Notes: generated by a model not told the origin, from the sequence alone. Positions 21,569 to 33,891 are shown, numbered from the stretch's first letter. The stretch is DNA of 64,000 nucleotides from Isoetes taiwanensis (GCA_021234155.1 JAJEKV010000147.1:1053910-1117909); one strand, 5' to 3'. Made by a program: numbers and translations.

Positions 21569-24500
21569 GAATTCGAGACCATCAGGGTGGGAGCTTGGAA
21601 CGTCAATACTCTAAAGCTTAGTGATGTAGACACTATGAGCGACGTTTTGGCGGAGTTAGATTTAGTGTTTTTCTTAGAAACAGGGGAACATGAAGGACGG
21701 GGTTTGCCAGTAATCAATGGGTTCTCTGTCGTCTGTTCAGTATGGAATTATAAAGGATGGAGGCTTAAAGGGTATGGAGGCATTGGATGTTATGTCAGGT
21801 CTGAATTGGCCCATCTAATTCAACCAATCAGTCAAAGAGTATCAAAGAATTATATTTGGATTGAACTTCTCGGTAGACGTAGAAGACTTTTTGTTGCAGG
21901 ATGCTATTTCCCACCAAGGGAATCGCCAACTTATAATTGTGGAGATGTAGATCGGGATGATCCATTTCATTACCTAGAGCAAGACATAGTTGCATTAACA
22001 CCACTGGGCGATACACTGCTGCTGGGGGATTTTAATGGACGCATTGCTAATAGGCAAGCAGCCATCAGTAGTGATCATGGAGAAGCGATATGGCTAGAAA
22101 TGATGGATGATATAGAAGTCATGGAATCCGGATGGGCTAGATCCTCGCAAGACATAGCTCGATGGGCTAATCCTCAGGGGCATCATTTGCTAAATATGTG
22201 CAGTGGATTGGATCTTTTGATATATAATGGTACAATGAAATTCCCGAATACAGGTTTGCGTACTTGTCGAGATGCAAGTGTAGTGGATTTTGCAATTGCT
22301 AGTGCAGACTTTGCTAAGGAGGTGAAGAACTTCTACATAGGAGATATACGCACGGAATCAGACCATGTTCCTTTAATCATGGAAATTTACATAAGTGGAA
22401 TGCCACAGTATACTAAATCAGTAAATAAACAATGCATTCGCATGCATCAAGATAAGAAGGAAGAGTTTCAAAAGATTTGTGAGGAACAGATTAGCAAAAT
22501 TCAGTGGCCGCCTTGTGCGGATAAAATAAGTGACTTGCTTTCATCCGTATTGTTATGCAGTGCTGAGCGGTGCTTCCAGTCTAAACGACGACAGTTGGGT
22601 TTGCCTTGCAACTCCTGGTTTGATGCGGAGTGTAAAGAAAAGCGACAACAATTTAAACAGGCTGTAGGTAACACCAAGCAAGAACTGAAAAGGGATTATA
22701 TGAGGCTGATTAAATGTAAAAAGAGGGAACACCTGCGTAAGAAACACATAACTATGGTAACAGAATTGCTTACTGAACCAAAGAGATTTTGGAATAGGTT
22801 AAGATCCAAGGAGAAACATGAAATGAAGATGGATTTAAGTATGCTGTTGCAGCAGATTCGTAAGTTATACTTTGTCCCAGGGGTACAAGATGTGCAGCAC
22901 AAGAAAAAGCAGGATATATTGCAGTTCTCGGTGGATGATATCCTTGGTGGGCTACAAAAACTTTCTAATGGAAAGGCCGCAGACACCCAGGGCCTGGTTT
23001 CTGAAATGGTCAAATGGGCTGGAACTTCAACAGCAGAGATCCTCACTCTGATGTACAATGCAGCGTTACGGGAAGGGTTTCCAAACTCTTGGCAGGTGAA
23101 CAGAGTCATCCCGTTATATAAAGCAGGCGATGAGACGGATCCAAATAATTATCGCATGATAATGGTAAGCAACCTCTTTTCCAAGCTGTTCGCTACTATT
23201 CTGGAGGGAAAATTAAGCAGTTGGGCAGAAGTGCATGGGGTTAGAGCCCAAGGGCAAGCGGGCTTCAGAAAAAAGAGGTCCACAATTGATCACTTAGTGA
23301 CATTTAGAGGGCTGATGGACTCTGTAAAAGGCACTAAAAGACCAATGTTCGCCACATTTGTAGATTTCTCAAAGGCGTTTGATATGGTGCAGCGGGAATG
23401 TCTGTGGCAGAGATTAGACGCACTTGGCGTGCCCATTGAGCTACAAGGTGCAGTAAGAACTCTCTATGAGAAGGTAATGGTACAACTCTCATTTCCGTTA
23501 TCCCAACAATGCCCTGATCTAGTTGAGAGTAACATCGGAGTTAAACAAGGCTGCCCTCTTTCCCCCACATTATTCGGTCTATTTATAGATGAGTTGGAAG
23601 ATTGGATAGCTCAATTTGGTGGGGATGGCATTGCATTAGAAGGGATTATTATCGTGCTGCTTTTATATGCTGATGATATAGTACTGATATCGAGAAGCAT
23701 GCAAGGGATGCAACAACATTTAGATGCCCTGGTTTCCTTTTGTGATAGCAAAAGTATGAAAGTGAACATGGCCAAGACAAAGGTGATAGTGTTTGGTGCC
23801 AACAAAGTGGATAAGTATGCTTTTTACTTTAAGGGGAATAAACTGGACATTGTGGATAATTATAAATACTTGGGTCTGATAGTAGACAAAAGTCCTAGCT
23901 GGAATCAAGCGGTTGAGCAGAGGGTTAATGGAGGCCTGAAGGCGTTATATGCCGTGCAACGAAAATGCCACCAAGCTGAAATATGGGATTTTAGTTTGAG
24001 AAAAATGCTCTTTATATCGCTTGTACAAACAGTTGTACTATATGGTTGTGAGGTTTGGGGCCCAGGGCTTTCCATAGATAGTTGGAAAAGGATTGAAAAG
24101 GTACAAAAAAAATTCTTTCATGCAGAATTAGGCACTAAAGTACAGACACCCTACGATATGATGTTAGTAGAATGTGGGATGCTACCCTTGGAGCTAGAAG
24201 CTTTATCTAGGCTCCTTGTGTATCTACGTAAGATGCAAGTACACACAGAGTCGACGTGCTTGCCTCACATGGTTTATGAAAGCAGTCAGGAGAAGGGGTG
24301 GTTTGCTGACATTGTGCTTTGGCTTGGAAAGTGGGGAATGAACATTGCGGACTTAGAGTCCAATAAGGATGACATTAAGGGTTGGGTGAGAAGGCATGCC
24401 ATCCACAAAATGTGGAATGTACCTGAAGTTAAGAAAGAACACTATAGAACTGTCATGAACCCTGAGTTACGAGAAGCAGCATATCTTAAGACTGGTCTGT

Positions 24501-24907
24501 CGGTGAAACTTAGACATACAATAAGCAGAATGAGACTTAGCTCACACCATCTGGGGGTGGAGGTTGGGCGTTGGGCCAAAATACCACATGCATTGAGATG
24601 CTGTAAGGTTTGTGGATCAAATGAAGTGGAAGATGAGACACATGTCATTCTGACCTGTCCGGCATATCAATTCATTCGCATGAAGTTTGGCATACACGTA
24701 ACAAACTTGGTAAGCTTCTTTGACCTACCGTCAGTCACAATTGGGCGTTTTCTAGTAGAGGTTATGCAGGTACGAAACACCAACATTCAAAGTTTAAAAT
24801 CAATGATAGGAGTTAGTGAGTTTGACTTTGAGGAGGAGAGCACTAATATGTTCTTACCCGAAGACATATTAGATGATATAATTTATAATGTTGAATGTAT
24901 TTCTTGA
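21569..24907 (+). CDS. LINE1 ORF2: AP endonuclease plus reverse transcriptase
   Basis: The frame is open from the codon after the ORF1 TAG to 24907. The AP-endonuclease domain shows WNVNTL at its start, FLETGEHEG, LLLGDFNGRI and SDHVPLIM. The RT shows NYRMIMVSNLFSKL, QAGFRKKRSTIDHL, FVDFSKAFDM, GVKQGCPLSPTLFGLF and the catalytic YADDIVL near 23666. A C-terminal zinc-knuckle-like motif reads CKVCGSNEVEDETHVILTC. There is no RNase H domain. No ATG precedes the WNVN motif (the first internal Met is DTM, about 22 residues after the TAG), so a conventional AUG start would lose the conserved Asn. Readthrough of the TAG, or a non-AUG start such as GTG at 21587, is implied. Confidence 0.9.
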   Translation, partial: EFETIRVGAWNVNTLKLSDVDTMSDVLAELDLVFFLETGEHEGRGLPVINGFSVVCSVWNYKGWRLKGYGGIGCYVRSELAHLIQPISQRVSKNYIWIELLGRRRRLFVAGCYFPPRESPTYNCGDVDRDDPFHYLEQDIVALTPLGDTLLLGDFNGRIANRQAAISSDHGEAIWLEMMDDIEVMESGWARSSQDIARWANPQGHHLLNMCSGLDLLIYNGTMKFPNTGLRTCRDASVVDFAIASADFAKEVKNFYIGDIRTESDHVPLIMEIYISGMPQYTKSVNKQCIRMHQDKKEEFQKICEEQISKIQWPPCADKISDLLSSVLLCSAERCFQSKRRQLGLPCNSWFDAECKEKRQQFKQAVGNTKQELKRDYMRLIKCKKREHLRKKHITMVTELLTEPKRFWNRLRSKEKHEMKMDLSMLLQQIRKLYFVPGVQDVQHKKKQDILQFSVDDILGGLQKLSNGKAADTQGLVSEMVKWAGTSTAEILTLMYNAALREGFPNSWQVNRVIPLYKAGDETDPNNYRMIMVSNLFSKLFATILEGKLSSWAEVHGVRAQGQAGFRKKRSTIDHLVTFRGLMDSVKGTKRPMFATFVDFSKAFDMVQRECLWQRLDALGVPIELQGAVRTLYEKVMVQLSFPLSQQCPDLVESNIGVKQGCPLSPTLFGLFIDELEDWIAQFGGDGIALEGIIIVLLLYADDIVLISRSMQGMQQHLDALVSFCDSKSMKVNMAKTKVIVFGANKVDKYAFYFKGNKLDIVDNYKYLGLIVDKSPSWNQAVEQRVNGGLKALYAVQRKCHQAEIWDFSLRKMLFISLVQTVVLYGCEVWGPGLSIDSWKRIEKVQKKFFHAELGTKVQTPYDMMLVECGMLPLELEALSRLLVYLRKMQVHTESTCLPHMVYESSQEKGWFADIVLWLGKWGMNIADLESNKDDIKGWVRRHAIHKMWNVPEVKKEHYRTVMNPELREAAYLKTGLSVKLRHTISRMRLSSHHLGVEVGRWAKIPHALRCCKVCGSNEVEDETHVILTCPAYQFIRMKFGIHVTNLVSFFDLPSVTIGRFLVEVMQVRNTNIQSLKSMIGVSEFDFEEESTNMFLPEDILDDIIYNVECIS

Positions 24908-24967
24908 ACGTCTTCTAGACCTGATGGTCTCACAGACGTAATAATAAAGATTTCATTTCATTTCATT

Positions 24968-24970
<3 letters not shown>

Positions 24971-25024
<54 letters not shown>
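24971..25024 (+). repeat. (CT)27 microsatellite between LINE1 and LINE2
   Basis: This is 54 bp of pure TC repeat. It directly follows the ATTTC tail of LINE1 and directly precedes the truncated 5' end of LINE2. Confidence 0.98.
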
Positions 25025-25027
<3 letters not shown>

Positions 25028-25028
25028 G

Positions 25029-25610
25029 ATGATGAAACTGCTGCAAGGTATGACTGACTCTCTTCATTGTTTGAAAGCAGGAAATTTGCATTTGCAACAG
25101 GAAATTGCAGAACTGAAGAATGATTCAGTGAGGGGAAGCATTGAGAATGGAGCGAACGTGGAGGGAAAAAATGAAATGCTTACAGATATGCTGCGGAAAC
25201 TGCATGACAGGGTAGACACGCTGAATGAAAACCAAGAAAGAGAGAAAAAGAAGACCAATATCCGCATTGCCGGGCTGCCGGAGACAGAAAATGAGAATGT
25301 TAAGGAAATTGTTGAAGACTTGATTGCCACTAAGATGGATATCCATGCTGTAGACATCGTAGAAGCATACCGAGTAGGCAGGAAGATTGGAGGAGACCGC
25401 AGTATTATTGTCCGCTTTGTTACAGAGGAAGCAAAACTTAGGGTAATGCAAAGACGGACAAGCTTGAAATGGGAAAATATATGGTTCAATGAAGATTTAA
25501 CTCAGGCCCAGTTTGCACAGAGAAAGGAAGAGATTCAGAAAATGAAAGAGGCAAGACAACAGGGGAAGAAGGTGGCTTGGCAAAGGGGGAAAGCTGTCAT
25601 CTTAGAATAG
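25029..25610 (+). pseudogene. LINE2 ORF1, 5'-truncated
   Basis: This is a 193-residue remnant of the ORF1 protein. It retains the coiled coil, the RRM (TNIRIAGLPETENENVK, VDIVEAYRVGRKIGG, IIVRFVTEEAKLRVM, ENIWFNEDLTQAQFAQ) and the C-terminal MKEARQQGKKVAWQRGK. The N-terminal half present in LINE1 is missing because the copy is 5' truncated at the CT tract. It ends in TAG at 25608-25610 in frame with the following endonuclease, as in LINE1. Confidence 0.8.
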
Positions 25611-28600
25611 GGATTAAAGACCATCAGGATATGTTCGTGGAACATCAATGGGAAGGCTGATGAGATAGCAGCACTTGGAGATATTCTCGCATCTTGGGAT
25701 ATTATTTTTCTGTTAGAAACACATGAGCATGAAGGGCAAGGGACGGTGGAAATACCAGGCTTTCAATTACTGCAGTCAGTTTGGAATTACAAAGGGTGGA
25801 AATACAGAGGGACAGGAGGTATAGCATGTCGAAATAGCGCATCTATTCATCGTTGTGAATAAGGGCACATCAAAACAACACATTTGGATAGAAGGCAAAG
25901 GGACAGGTGGTAAAATCTATGTTGCAGGTTGCTATTATCCCCCTCGGGAATCACCAGTATATAGAAGGACAGACATGGATAAAGATGACCCTTTTTATCA
26001 TCTAGAACAGGAAGCACTAGAACTTAGCAAACAAGGTGATATATTGTTGCTTGGGGATTTTAATAGCAGAATTGCTAGTAAGCAAGCATTCATTTGCAGG
26101 GGGAGGGGAGAGCCCATATGGGTGGAGCCGGCCAGTGAGCATGATGTTGCTGAACTAGGACTATCACGCATAACTGAAGATAAGGAGACAAACCCACAAG
26201 GTGCGCACCTTCTTAACATGTGCAGCGGACTGAATTTAATTATCATGAATGGTATTCAAAAATTCCCAAACTTTGGTAAATGTACTTCCATTGGCTCTAT
26301 GGGAAAAGGTAGCAGTGTGGTCAATTTTGCACTAGCAGGAACACATATGATGGATACAATGCATAGTTTTTATGTAGACAATACATATGCTACTTCAGAC
26401 CATTACCCCATAGTGCTAGATGTGCAATTCATGTATAATTCCATGCAGCAGGGTGATACAGAGCACAAGGGTTTCAGGAGTATACGCATGCATCATAGAA
26501 AAAAGGACAAATTTATGGCAATATGTGAAGGAAAATCTAGCCAGATTACCTGGCCCTCGGATGCTAATGGAATAAATATGCTGCTTACAGATATGCTCAT
26601 AGGAGCAGCCAAGGAATGCTTTGAATCCAAAAGGAAAGCCAAAGGCTTACCTTGCAACAACTGGTTTGATAATGAAGAGAGTTTAAATCAGCAAAAAAGA
26701 GGGACAGGGATAAGATTAGGAAAGAATACCGCATGCTAACCAAAAGGAAGAAAATGGCGTATATAAATACAAAACAAGAGGAACTTGCAAATGAATTGTT
26801 AATAGACCCCCGCAAATTCTGGGCACGCTTGAAGGCAAGGAGGCCACAGACAATAAAATTGGATGTGGATGCGCTCTTATCGCAGGTTCGTAAACTCTAC
26901 CACATTGCTGGGTTAGATGATAGAATGCAAAAGCAAGGTGACATTTTGGTCTTAACTGAAGAGGATGTCAAAGAAGGTATCAGTAAACTGGCCTATGGCA
27001 AGGCAGCCGATGCAATTGGCCTGGTAGCAGAAATGGGCAGGCCCTACAGTGCTTACAATAGTGACCAACATGATAAATGATGCATTGGCTAATGGCTTTC
27101 CATCCGCTTGGCAACTGAATAGAGTTGTACCATTGCATAAAGCAGGTGACATACACGACCCTGGGAACTATAGAATGATAATGGTTGGAAGTCTGTTTGC
27201 TAAATTGTATGCAACAATAATAGAAAGGTATATAAGCACGTGGGCAGAGAGGAACCACATCAGGGCTACAGGGCAAGCAAGCAACGGTCGACCATTTGGT
27301 CACCATCAGGGCTATTATGGACTCCATCAAAAAAACAAAAAAACCGCTATTTGTATTGTTTGTAGACCTGGCAAAAGCATTTGACACAGTAAACAGAGGG
27401 AATATGTGGGATTACATGGAGACGATAGGGGTCCCATCAGAAATGAGAAATGCGGTTGCAAACTTATATGAGAAGGTAGTGGTACAACTCTCTTTCCCCT
27501 TCAACCAAGGCTGCCAAGAAACTGTATAGGGGTCCGACAAGGGTGCCCCCTCTTCCCTACCCTATTTGGTATTTATATTGATCAGTTAGAGAACTGGATG
27601 CAGGAGCATGGAGGGGTAGGCACGCCACTAGCGGGATACACAATATTGATGCTGCTATATGCGGATGACATTGTAATATTTGCCAGAAATGCAAAAGACA
27701 TGCAAAAACATTTAGATGCGCTAGCAAGCTTTTGTGAGGCATGTGCTATGAAGGTGAATCTCTCCAAGACCAAGATCCTGATTTTTGGCACAAGGTCTCG
27801 AGACGGGTTTCACTTCCACTATAATGGGAAGGAGGTGGAAGTTACGAACTCCTATAAATATTTAGGACTGGTTATTGACCACAATTACAGTTGGAACAAA
27901 GCGGTTGAGCAACGTACGGATGCGGGCATCAAAGCTCTCTATGCAATGCAATGCCAGTGTAGCAAGACAGGTATCATTGATTGGGAATTGATAAAAAGGT
28001 TGTATGTAGCACTTGTTAAATCAATGGTTTTGTATGGATGTGAAGCTTGGGGGCCGAGATTATCAGATGACATGTGGAAAAGAGTAGAAAAGATCCAGAA
28101 AAAATTCTTACTGGCTGAGCTAGGGGTCAAAGTACAAACACCACACCATATGCTACTAGCAGAATCAGGATTGGTAGCATTGGAGGTAGAAGCACTTACC
28201 CAAACGCTTAAATACTTGTTGCGCGTGCAGGCAATGGATGAAGATAGATTACCTTTGTTAGCAATGAAGCAAAGCATAGACAAGGGATGGCATATGAGCA
28301 TCAGATGATGGTTAAGAAAATGGAACATGGACCTGGATCATTTGCCTGATGAGGAAGATAAGATGATGGCATGGGTAGGAGCACATGTACGCCATAAAAT
28401 CTGGAGCAACCCGGGCACGAAAATGGCATTCTACAAGTGTCACATTAATAGCAATCTATCAGAAGCACCACATCTGTCTGGACATACTTCCTGCTATAAA
28501 AGACATTTAATATGTCGATTGCGGATGAGCTCACACCACTTAGGGGTCGAAGTTGGGAGATGGGGGAATGTTCCCAAGTACCACAGAGTATGCAAAGTAT

Positions 28601-28863
28601 GTGGTGAGGATGAGGTGGAAGACGAGGAACATGTAGTGCTACAGTGTCCGGCGTATCAGTTGGATAGAGAGCGATTTGGGATCTCCTCGCTATCCACACT
28701 GAGTGCCTTTTTTGCACTTCCAGCCACTACTATAGGAAATTACCTCATTGAAGTTATGAAGACAAGAGAGGTGACTATTAAGAACTACAAGGATTTACTC
28801 GGTATGCATGAAGAACATGAGAGAGACCAGGAGTTTGAGTTGGATGATGCTCCCTTGGAGTGA
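25611..28863 (+). pseudogene. LINE2 ORF2 (endonuclease/RT), frameshifted
   Basis: The endonuclease starts in frame with ORF1 right after the TAG (TIRICSWNINGKADEI, FLLETHEHEGQG), with no Met before WNIN. The frame is lost near 25835, resumes at 25855-26739 (GCYYPPRESPVY, LLLGDFNSRI, TSDHYPIV), then shifts again near 26700, 27040-27080, 27290-27380, 27520 and 28305. RT motifs remain readable: FVDLAKAFDT, YADDIVIFA at about 27659, KTKILIFG and YKYLGLVID. The C-terminal CKVCGEDEVEDEEHVVLQC survives. It is non-functional as it stands. Confidence 0.85.
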
Positions 28864-28941
28864 CATCGACTCGTGAACGGGGGGTTGTTAGTAGGAAAAT
28901 GTCATTGTCATATAGAACTGATGGTCTGACGACAAAATAAT

Positions 28942-29092
<151 letters not shown>

Positions 29093-29438
29093 CTTGGCCA
29101 CATGCACCATTGAATTTTATCTCTTACTGTATACGGTGAGAGATAAAAACTATACGTATAGGTTTGAGAGACCATTAGAGATAATCATCTCTCGATTATT
29201 AACAACCTTTGTTAACAAATTATTAGCCCCTATTTTCGTTTGCCGTTGTCGGAAAATCTTCGAGGTCGGAAATTCTTCCATGCCATCGACGCAAGCTCCA
29301 TCGACTGTGCTACAAGCTCCGTTACTGCTACTTAAATCTTGTATGTATCACGTTCTTGCATGCATTCTTCCTTTTCCTCTTCAAGGTTTTAAATCTTAGT
29401 GTAAGCTGGTGTATTTCATTTTCTGTTAGATTATACAA

Positions 29439-30797
29439 ATGGATCCTTTGCTACTATCATTGATTGCAATGCTTCTCAGAGCTTTATCACTGGGGTTTGC
29501 TCTGCAAAGATTTTGTATGGATCTCATTCAAATGAACGAGCTTAATGATCCTTTAGAACTTCTAGAAGAGGAAAACTTACAGTCAGACAATGAATTCTTG
29601 TTTTGTGCATCCTCAACAATGATGCTTGCTGCATCTTCTAGGTAAAAAAGACCACCAAGACGATTTTGGATTGCACCCAGGCAAACTACACAATGGGAAA
29701 ATATTGATAATCATGCTTGGAATTGTCTTCCTTCATTTGAAGATGACATGTGGAGGCAATCTTACAGAATGACAAGAGCTTCATTTGAGAAAATTGTTGG
29801 ATTAATAGTGCCATATGTCATAATACCAGGACGAAAAGTAAGGCCTCCAATAGATCCGAGGAAAGCAGTAGCTATGGTCCTCTACTTCCTTGCACATGGT
29901 GAAAGCCCTCTTCATGTAGGACAAAGATTTTACGTAGGCAAGTCTACTGTACAAAAGTATACAAAAAAGATCACATTAGCCTTGGCTTCCAAGACCATGC
30001 TTTACAAGAGGTTCATTGCATTGCCAGCAGGTCAAAGGCTACTAGACATAATTGAAGAATTCAAAACAGCTACTGGTTTACCTCAAGTCTTTGGTGTAGT
30101 TGACGGTTCTCATATTAACTTATATAGAAAACCGAGAAGACAAGACTATGGTAATAACTATTACAGCAGACACAAGAGGTATTCTTGCCTGTTCCAAGGT
30201 ATTTGTACATACTCAAAGATTTTCATCAATGTATGTGTCACTAGAGTAGGTTCAAATCATGATTCTAGCCATTTTAAGAGAAGTTCCATCTACAAACGAT
30301 TAGATTCCAAGACAATCATGCAGGAACCGGTTATAACTTTGATGGGGAAGAAGATTAGGCATGGCCATATTACTGACCAAGATATTCAAGTTAAAGTTCC
30401 TCCACAACTCTTAGGTGATTCGGCATATCCAAGTAGAAGTTTCTTGTTGAAGATATTTCCACTTTCTCATGGTCCATATGCTAGATTCAATAAGAGGATA
30501 TGCAAAGGTAGAGTTTGCGTTGAAAACAGTTTTGGAATTGTGAAGGAGAAATTTCGGATTCTCAAGAACTTGACAGTCCATGCTAATAAGGCATCACAGA
30601 TCATTCATGCAACATGTGCCTTATGGAACTTCTGCGCCATGGAAGAACAAGGAGATGACTTGCTGCCATTGACTGAAGATTTGCCCGAGGTCCAATACTA
30701 TGAAACAGAGGAGATGAGTAATAGGATGAAGAGAAATGGTGATCAAATTAGGCATGTGTTGTTTCAGAATATGGATGGCCGAGTCTTAGTTCAGTAG
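29439..30797 (+). CDS. H2 Harbinger transposase (DDE_Tnp_4), one internal stop
   Basis: From MDPLLLSLIAMLLRAL to RVLVQ there is a single frame interrupted once, by TAA at 29643-29645. Downstream, 349 residues are continuous from 29748. Catalytic residues are all visible: Asp in GVVDGSHINLYRKP, Asp in QLLGDSAYPSRSF and Glu in CVENSFGIVKEKFRIL. DPRKAVAMVLYFLAHGE and HVGQRFYVGKSTVQKY form the helix-turn-helix-like N-terminal part. The stop sits in AGGTAAAAA, which resembles a 5' splice site. H1 shows continuous coding at this place, so a mutation is the simpler reading. The enzyme would cut and rejoin element ends in the nucleus. Confidence 0.82.
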
Positions 30798-31564
30798 CGT
30801 CATTGTTCAATGATTGTTCAATCTGTACTTTCAGCATACTTTTGTGCTGCATCACAATCGTGTACTCTTTTGTAACTTCCAATATATAATATCAAAATCA
30901 TTACTATTTTGTAACATGTGCCATCAGCAGGTTTTTATACTGTTTTGAAACACCTACTGTCCATCAGAATATTCTGTTATTCTGATATTTCTGATATTCT
31001 GTTGACCATGATACAAAAGTCGGATCTATGCTACAAAAGGCTGGTATGACCATGATTGTAAAGTACTGCACAAGAAGCTGTCAAATCTTTCAACCTTTCA
31101 ATGTTTGAAATATTTTCTCATTGCCCGTCATATTTAATAGAGGTTTTGAAGCCGATAAGTTTGACATAACATATTATGAATGTAAACAGTGAATAGGATG
31201 CATGCTTTATGCAGGAGTAGGCACAGATATTGGTATGCTGTTGCACATGGAGATGATGAATCGCAAGAAGAACATCTGAAACATGTTATGTCTGCTATGG
31301 TTCAAACATATTATTCATTTGCAGCCAATCATATTTCGGGCATTATGTCTATATAAATTGTTGGAACATGTTTTAAACATGTTGTTCATTATGCCAGTGA
31401 ATTCCAGTGAATTCGATTTTAGAGCCTTAGGAACCAAGGCAGGCTTTTTAATCACACGAACATTTTAATGAAATGCATTTTAATCGATTCTTACTTTCAA
31501 CAGGTATGATCTTATACCCATTCAGCATCAACATAAGATTCTGTTTCTTAGTGGATCTATGCGC

Positions 31565-31935
31565 TGAAGTGACATGTCTACCAGCTGCATGCACATGCGA
31601 TTTGTACAACCTCAGAAAGTGATACTGTTTTAGGAAGTACGCTTATTAAGTTATATGGAAACTGTAGCTGTTTGGCTAATGTAGAAGTTGTCTTCCAAAG
31701 GATTCACAAACGAGATGTAGCATCGTGGACTGCCATTATCTCTGCATATGCTAAAAATGGACTAAGGAACCTGATCATTTCTTTTTTTCAACAAATGCAA
31801 GTGGAAAACTTAAATTCAGATGTACCTATGTTTATAAGATGTCTTAGCACTTGTGCATTGCCAGATGCACTAGCTGATGGTAAGCTGATCCATGCTTCCA
31901 TATTCCAATATTTGTTTCTGCAGGGATGGTCGCCC
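31565..31935 (+). pseudogene. PPR gene fragment carried in H2
   Basis: The frame reads DTVLGSTLIKLYGNCSCL, then NVEVVFQRIHKRDVASWTAI, ISAYAKNG and IISFFQQMQVENLNSD, then CLSTCALPDALADGKLIHAS. This is the repeating pattern of a plant PLS-type PPR protein (an organellar RNA-binding family), about three repeats long. No start or full-length gene surrounds it. The sequence afterwards is non-coding. Its position between the two transposon genes indicates capture by the element or insertion into it. Confidence 0.75.
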
Positions 31936-32689
31936 CTTGGCTCACCTGGAAGTATAAAGGATTGCAGGAACTTGCTGAAAAACTAGGATCTTTAAAGCTA
32001 ATTTCTTTGTAAGCGAGTCACCAAAATCAAAATCTAATTTCTCTTGAACTTCCAGTCCATATGTTTGTGTTCTGGAATCATTGGTCTAATGGATAATGAT
32101 CTGCATCTTCTATATCAGCATATTTCTCATAATGTATGGTTCTATCTGTTTTTGCATTCTGCTCATCTAATGCCATTAAATGGATGAATAAAGATACCCC
32201 GACTGAATAGTTTTGCATGGTTGTATACCAAGTATATTTTAACTTTTTGGGCTCATTAACATTTGTATGCACTTACACGTGCTTGTGCATACTATTGAGC
32301 ACAATAATGCTGAAAAAGTGAACATGTGTATTTCTCTCGTATGGATTTTCGTCTACATTATGCTTATTCTTGCTACACATGCATGCTGGCTTTGTCAAAA
32401 GAACAGTGATTGCGTTGTTACAACAGTATTTTACTGGCTGCATGCTCCATTATGCTGCATTTAAGTACAGAAAAATGCATTGGCATTGGATATTAACTCT
32501 GCTGTTTATATAAAAGTTTTTTTTAAAAGAATGGTCTTAATGGCCGATTCTCGTAATGGCTGATTCTATGCTTGTGCATTAATCTCTGGAAAATCTATCA
32601 CTCCAAGTAATATTGCTCTTCCTTTAACATTCTGTTGATTGTATCAAAGATGATGATGATGATGATGACTGTATTCTGGTGAAGATGAT

Positions 32690-33028
32690 GTGTCCCTGAT
32701 TACCTTTCTGGGTATAAACAAGATGTTCGACCTGGTTGCAAAGTTGAACAAGCATGGCAGAAATATTATCACATGCATGAGGCTAATTGATGAGGCATAT
32801 GAGCAGTTACCCATTTCACATTTTGAGGCTCAGGAAAATGAGATTATGGATGTTCTCACTTTTGTAAAAGGTGTTACGTTCATGAGGAGCTATAACAATG
32901 TTATGTCCCCTGGTTTCAAGAAGACCACTGCTACCAAGAAAAAGAAACCCTTCAAGAAGCAGATGAAACCTAAATCAGTTAAGAACTGCTTGTTTGATCT
33001 AAAGCAGCAATGGGAGCAAAGAGCTTGA
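32690..33028 (+). other. Unidentified 112-residue ORF in H2
   Basis: An open frame begins MSLITFLGINKMFDLVAKLN and ends in a basic segment (KKTTATKKKKPFKKQMKPKS). A (GAT)n run lies just upstream at about 32650-32668. I do not recognise the family. It may be a further captured exon, since the basic tail and regular composition look protein-like. It has no counterpart in H1. Confidence 0.3.
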
Positions 33029-33891
33029 TGAGCTGAGCATTGCAAAATGCAGCAGAGACTATGGGAATGCAGCAACAAGAAGGTTCAAGTGACGAAGAAC
33101 ATATGATACAATTTAATCATGTTTACTGTTAGTAATTTAGTATTTCATTATGACAGATTTCATGGAGCAGCAAAATTATCTCCATATTTGAGTAAGGTAA
33201 TGCTTTTAAATTACAATGTCCTTTCTAGTACATGACTCAATCTATTCAACAATGGATTGGATCACACTTATTGATGGATACTGTTGATAAACTATGGCTT
33301 ATAAAGGCCTGCTAAACTGTGACTGAATCGTAGTAAGTCCTTTCTTTTGAATACATTTGAATGCGTTTTTTTAGATCTGCTTCTCTGGATTGTAAGGCAA
33401 GAAAAATGTTTGCTTGCAAGGAATTAACACAATATATACAAATAGAAGCTTTGGCTGATTTCTATACCTTAAATGGAAACATGAAATGATTCATGAGTTA
33501 ACTATTTAACTTGTTTTAGAACATAACAGAAAGAAATATGATCTATGGATAACTAGCATAGATGCATCTGTCTTAGCCACACTATCAAGTTCACATGTCC
33601 TGCGTAAGCGTGCTCTTTTTGCTCGTACTAATCTAACATCATCACAATTGCGATTTACCATTCTTGGAAAAATAATGTGTCCTAAAAACATAAGTGCCCT
33701 GTTATAGTTTGATCTGTTATCTTGGTAATTTGCATCAACATTTAACTTTCAGAAATTGGAACTCAATTCAAATCCTTGTAACACCAAAGTATTAACCTCA
33801 GTCATCCTGGAAAATACCTGCCAAAAACATTACAACAATAAGTACATATTTCAGCACATGATTAATGAGCATATGGATCATGTATATACTA

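Noticed and set aside
21828-24648. Minus-strand ORFs within LINE1 (for example 22696-23109)
   Set aside because: They are antisense shadows of the open ORF2.
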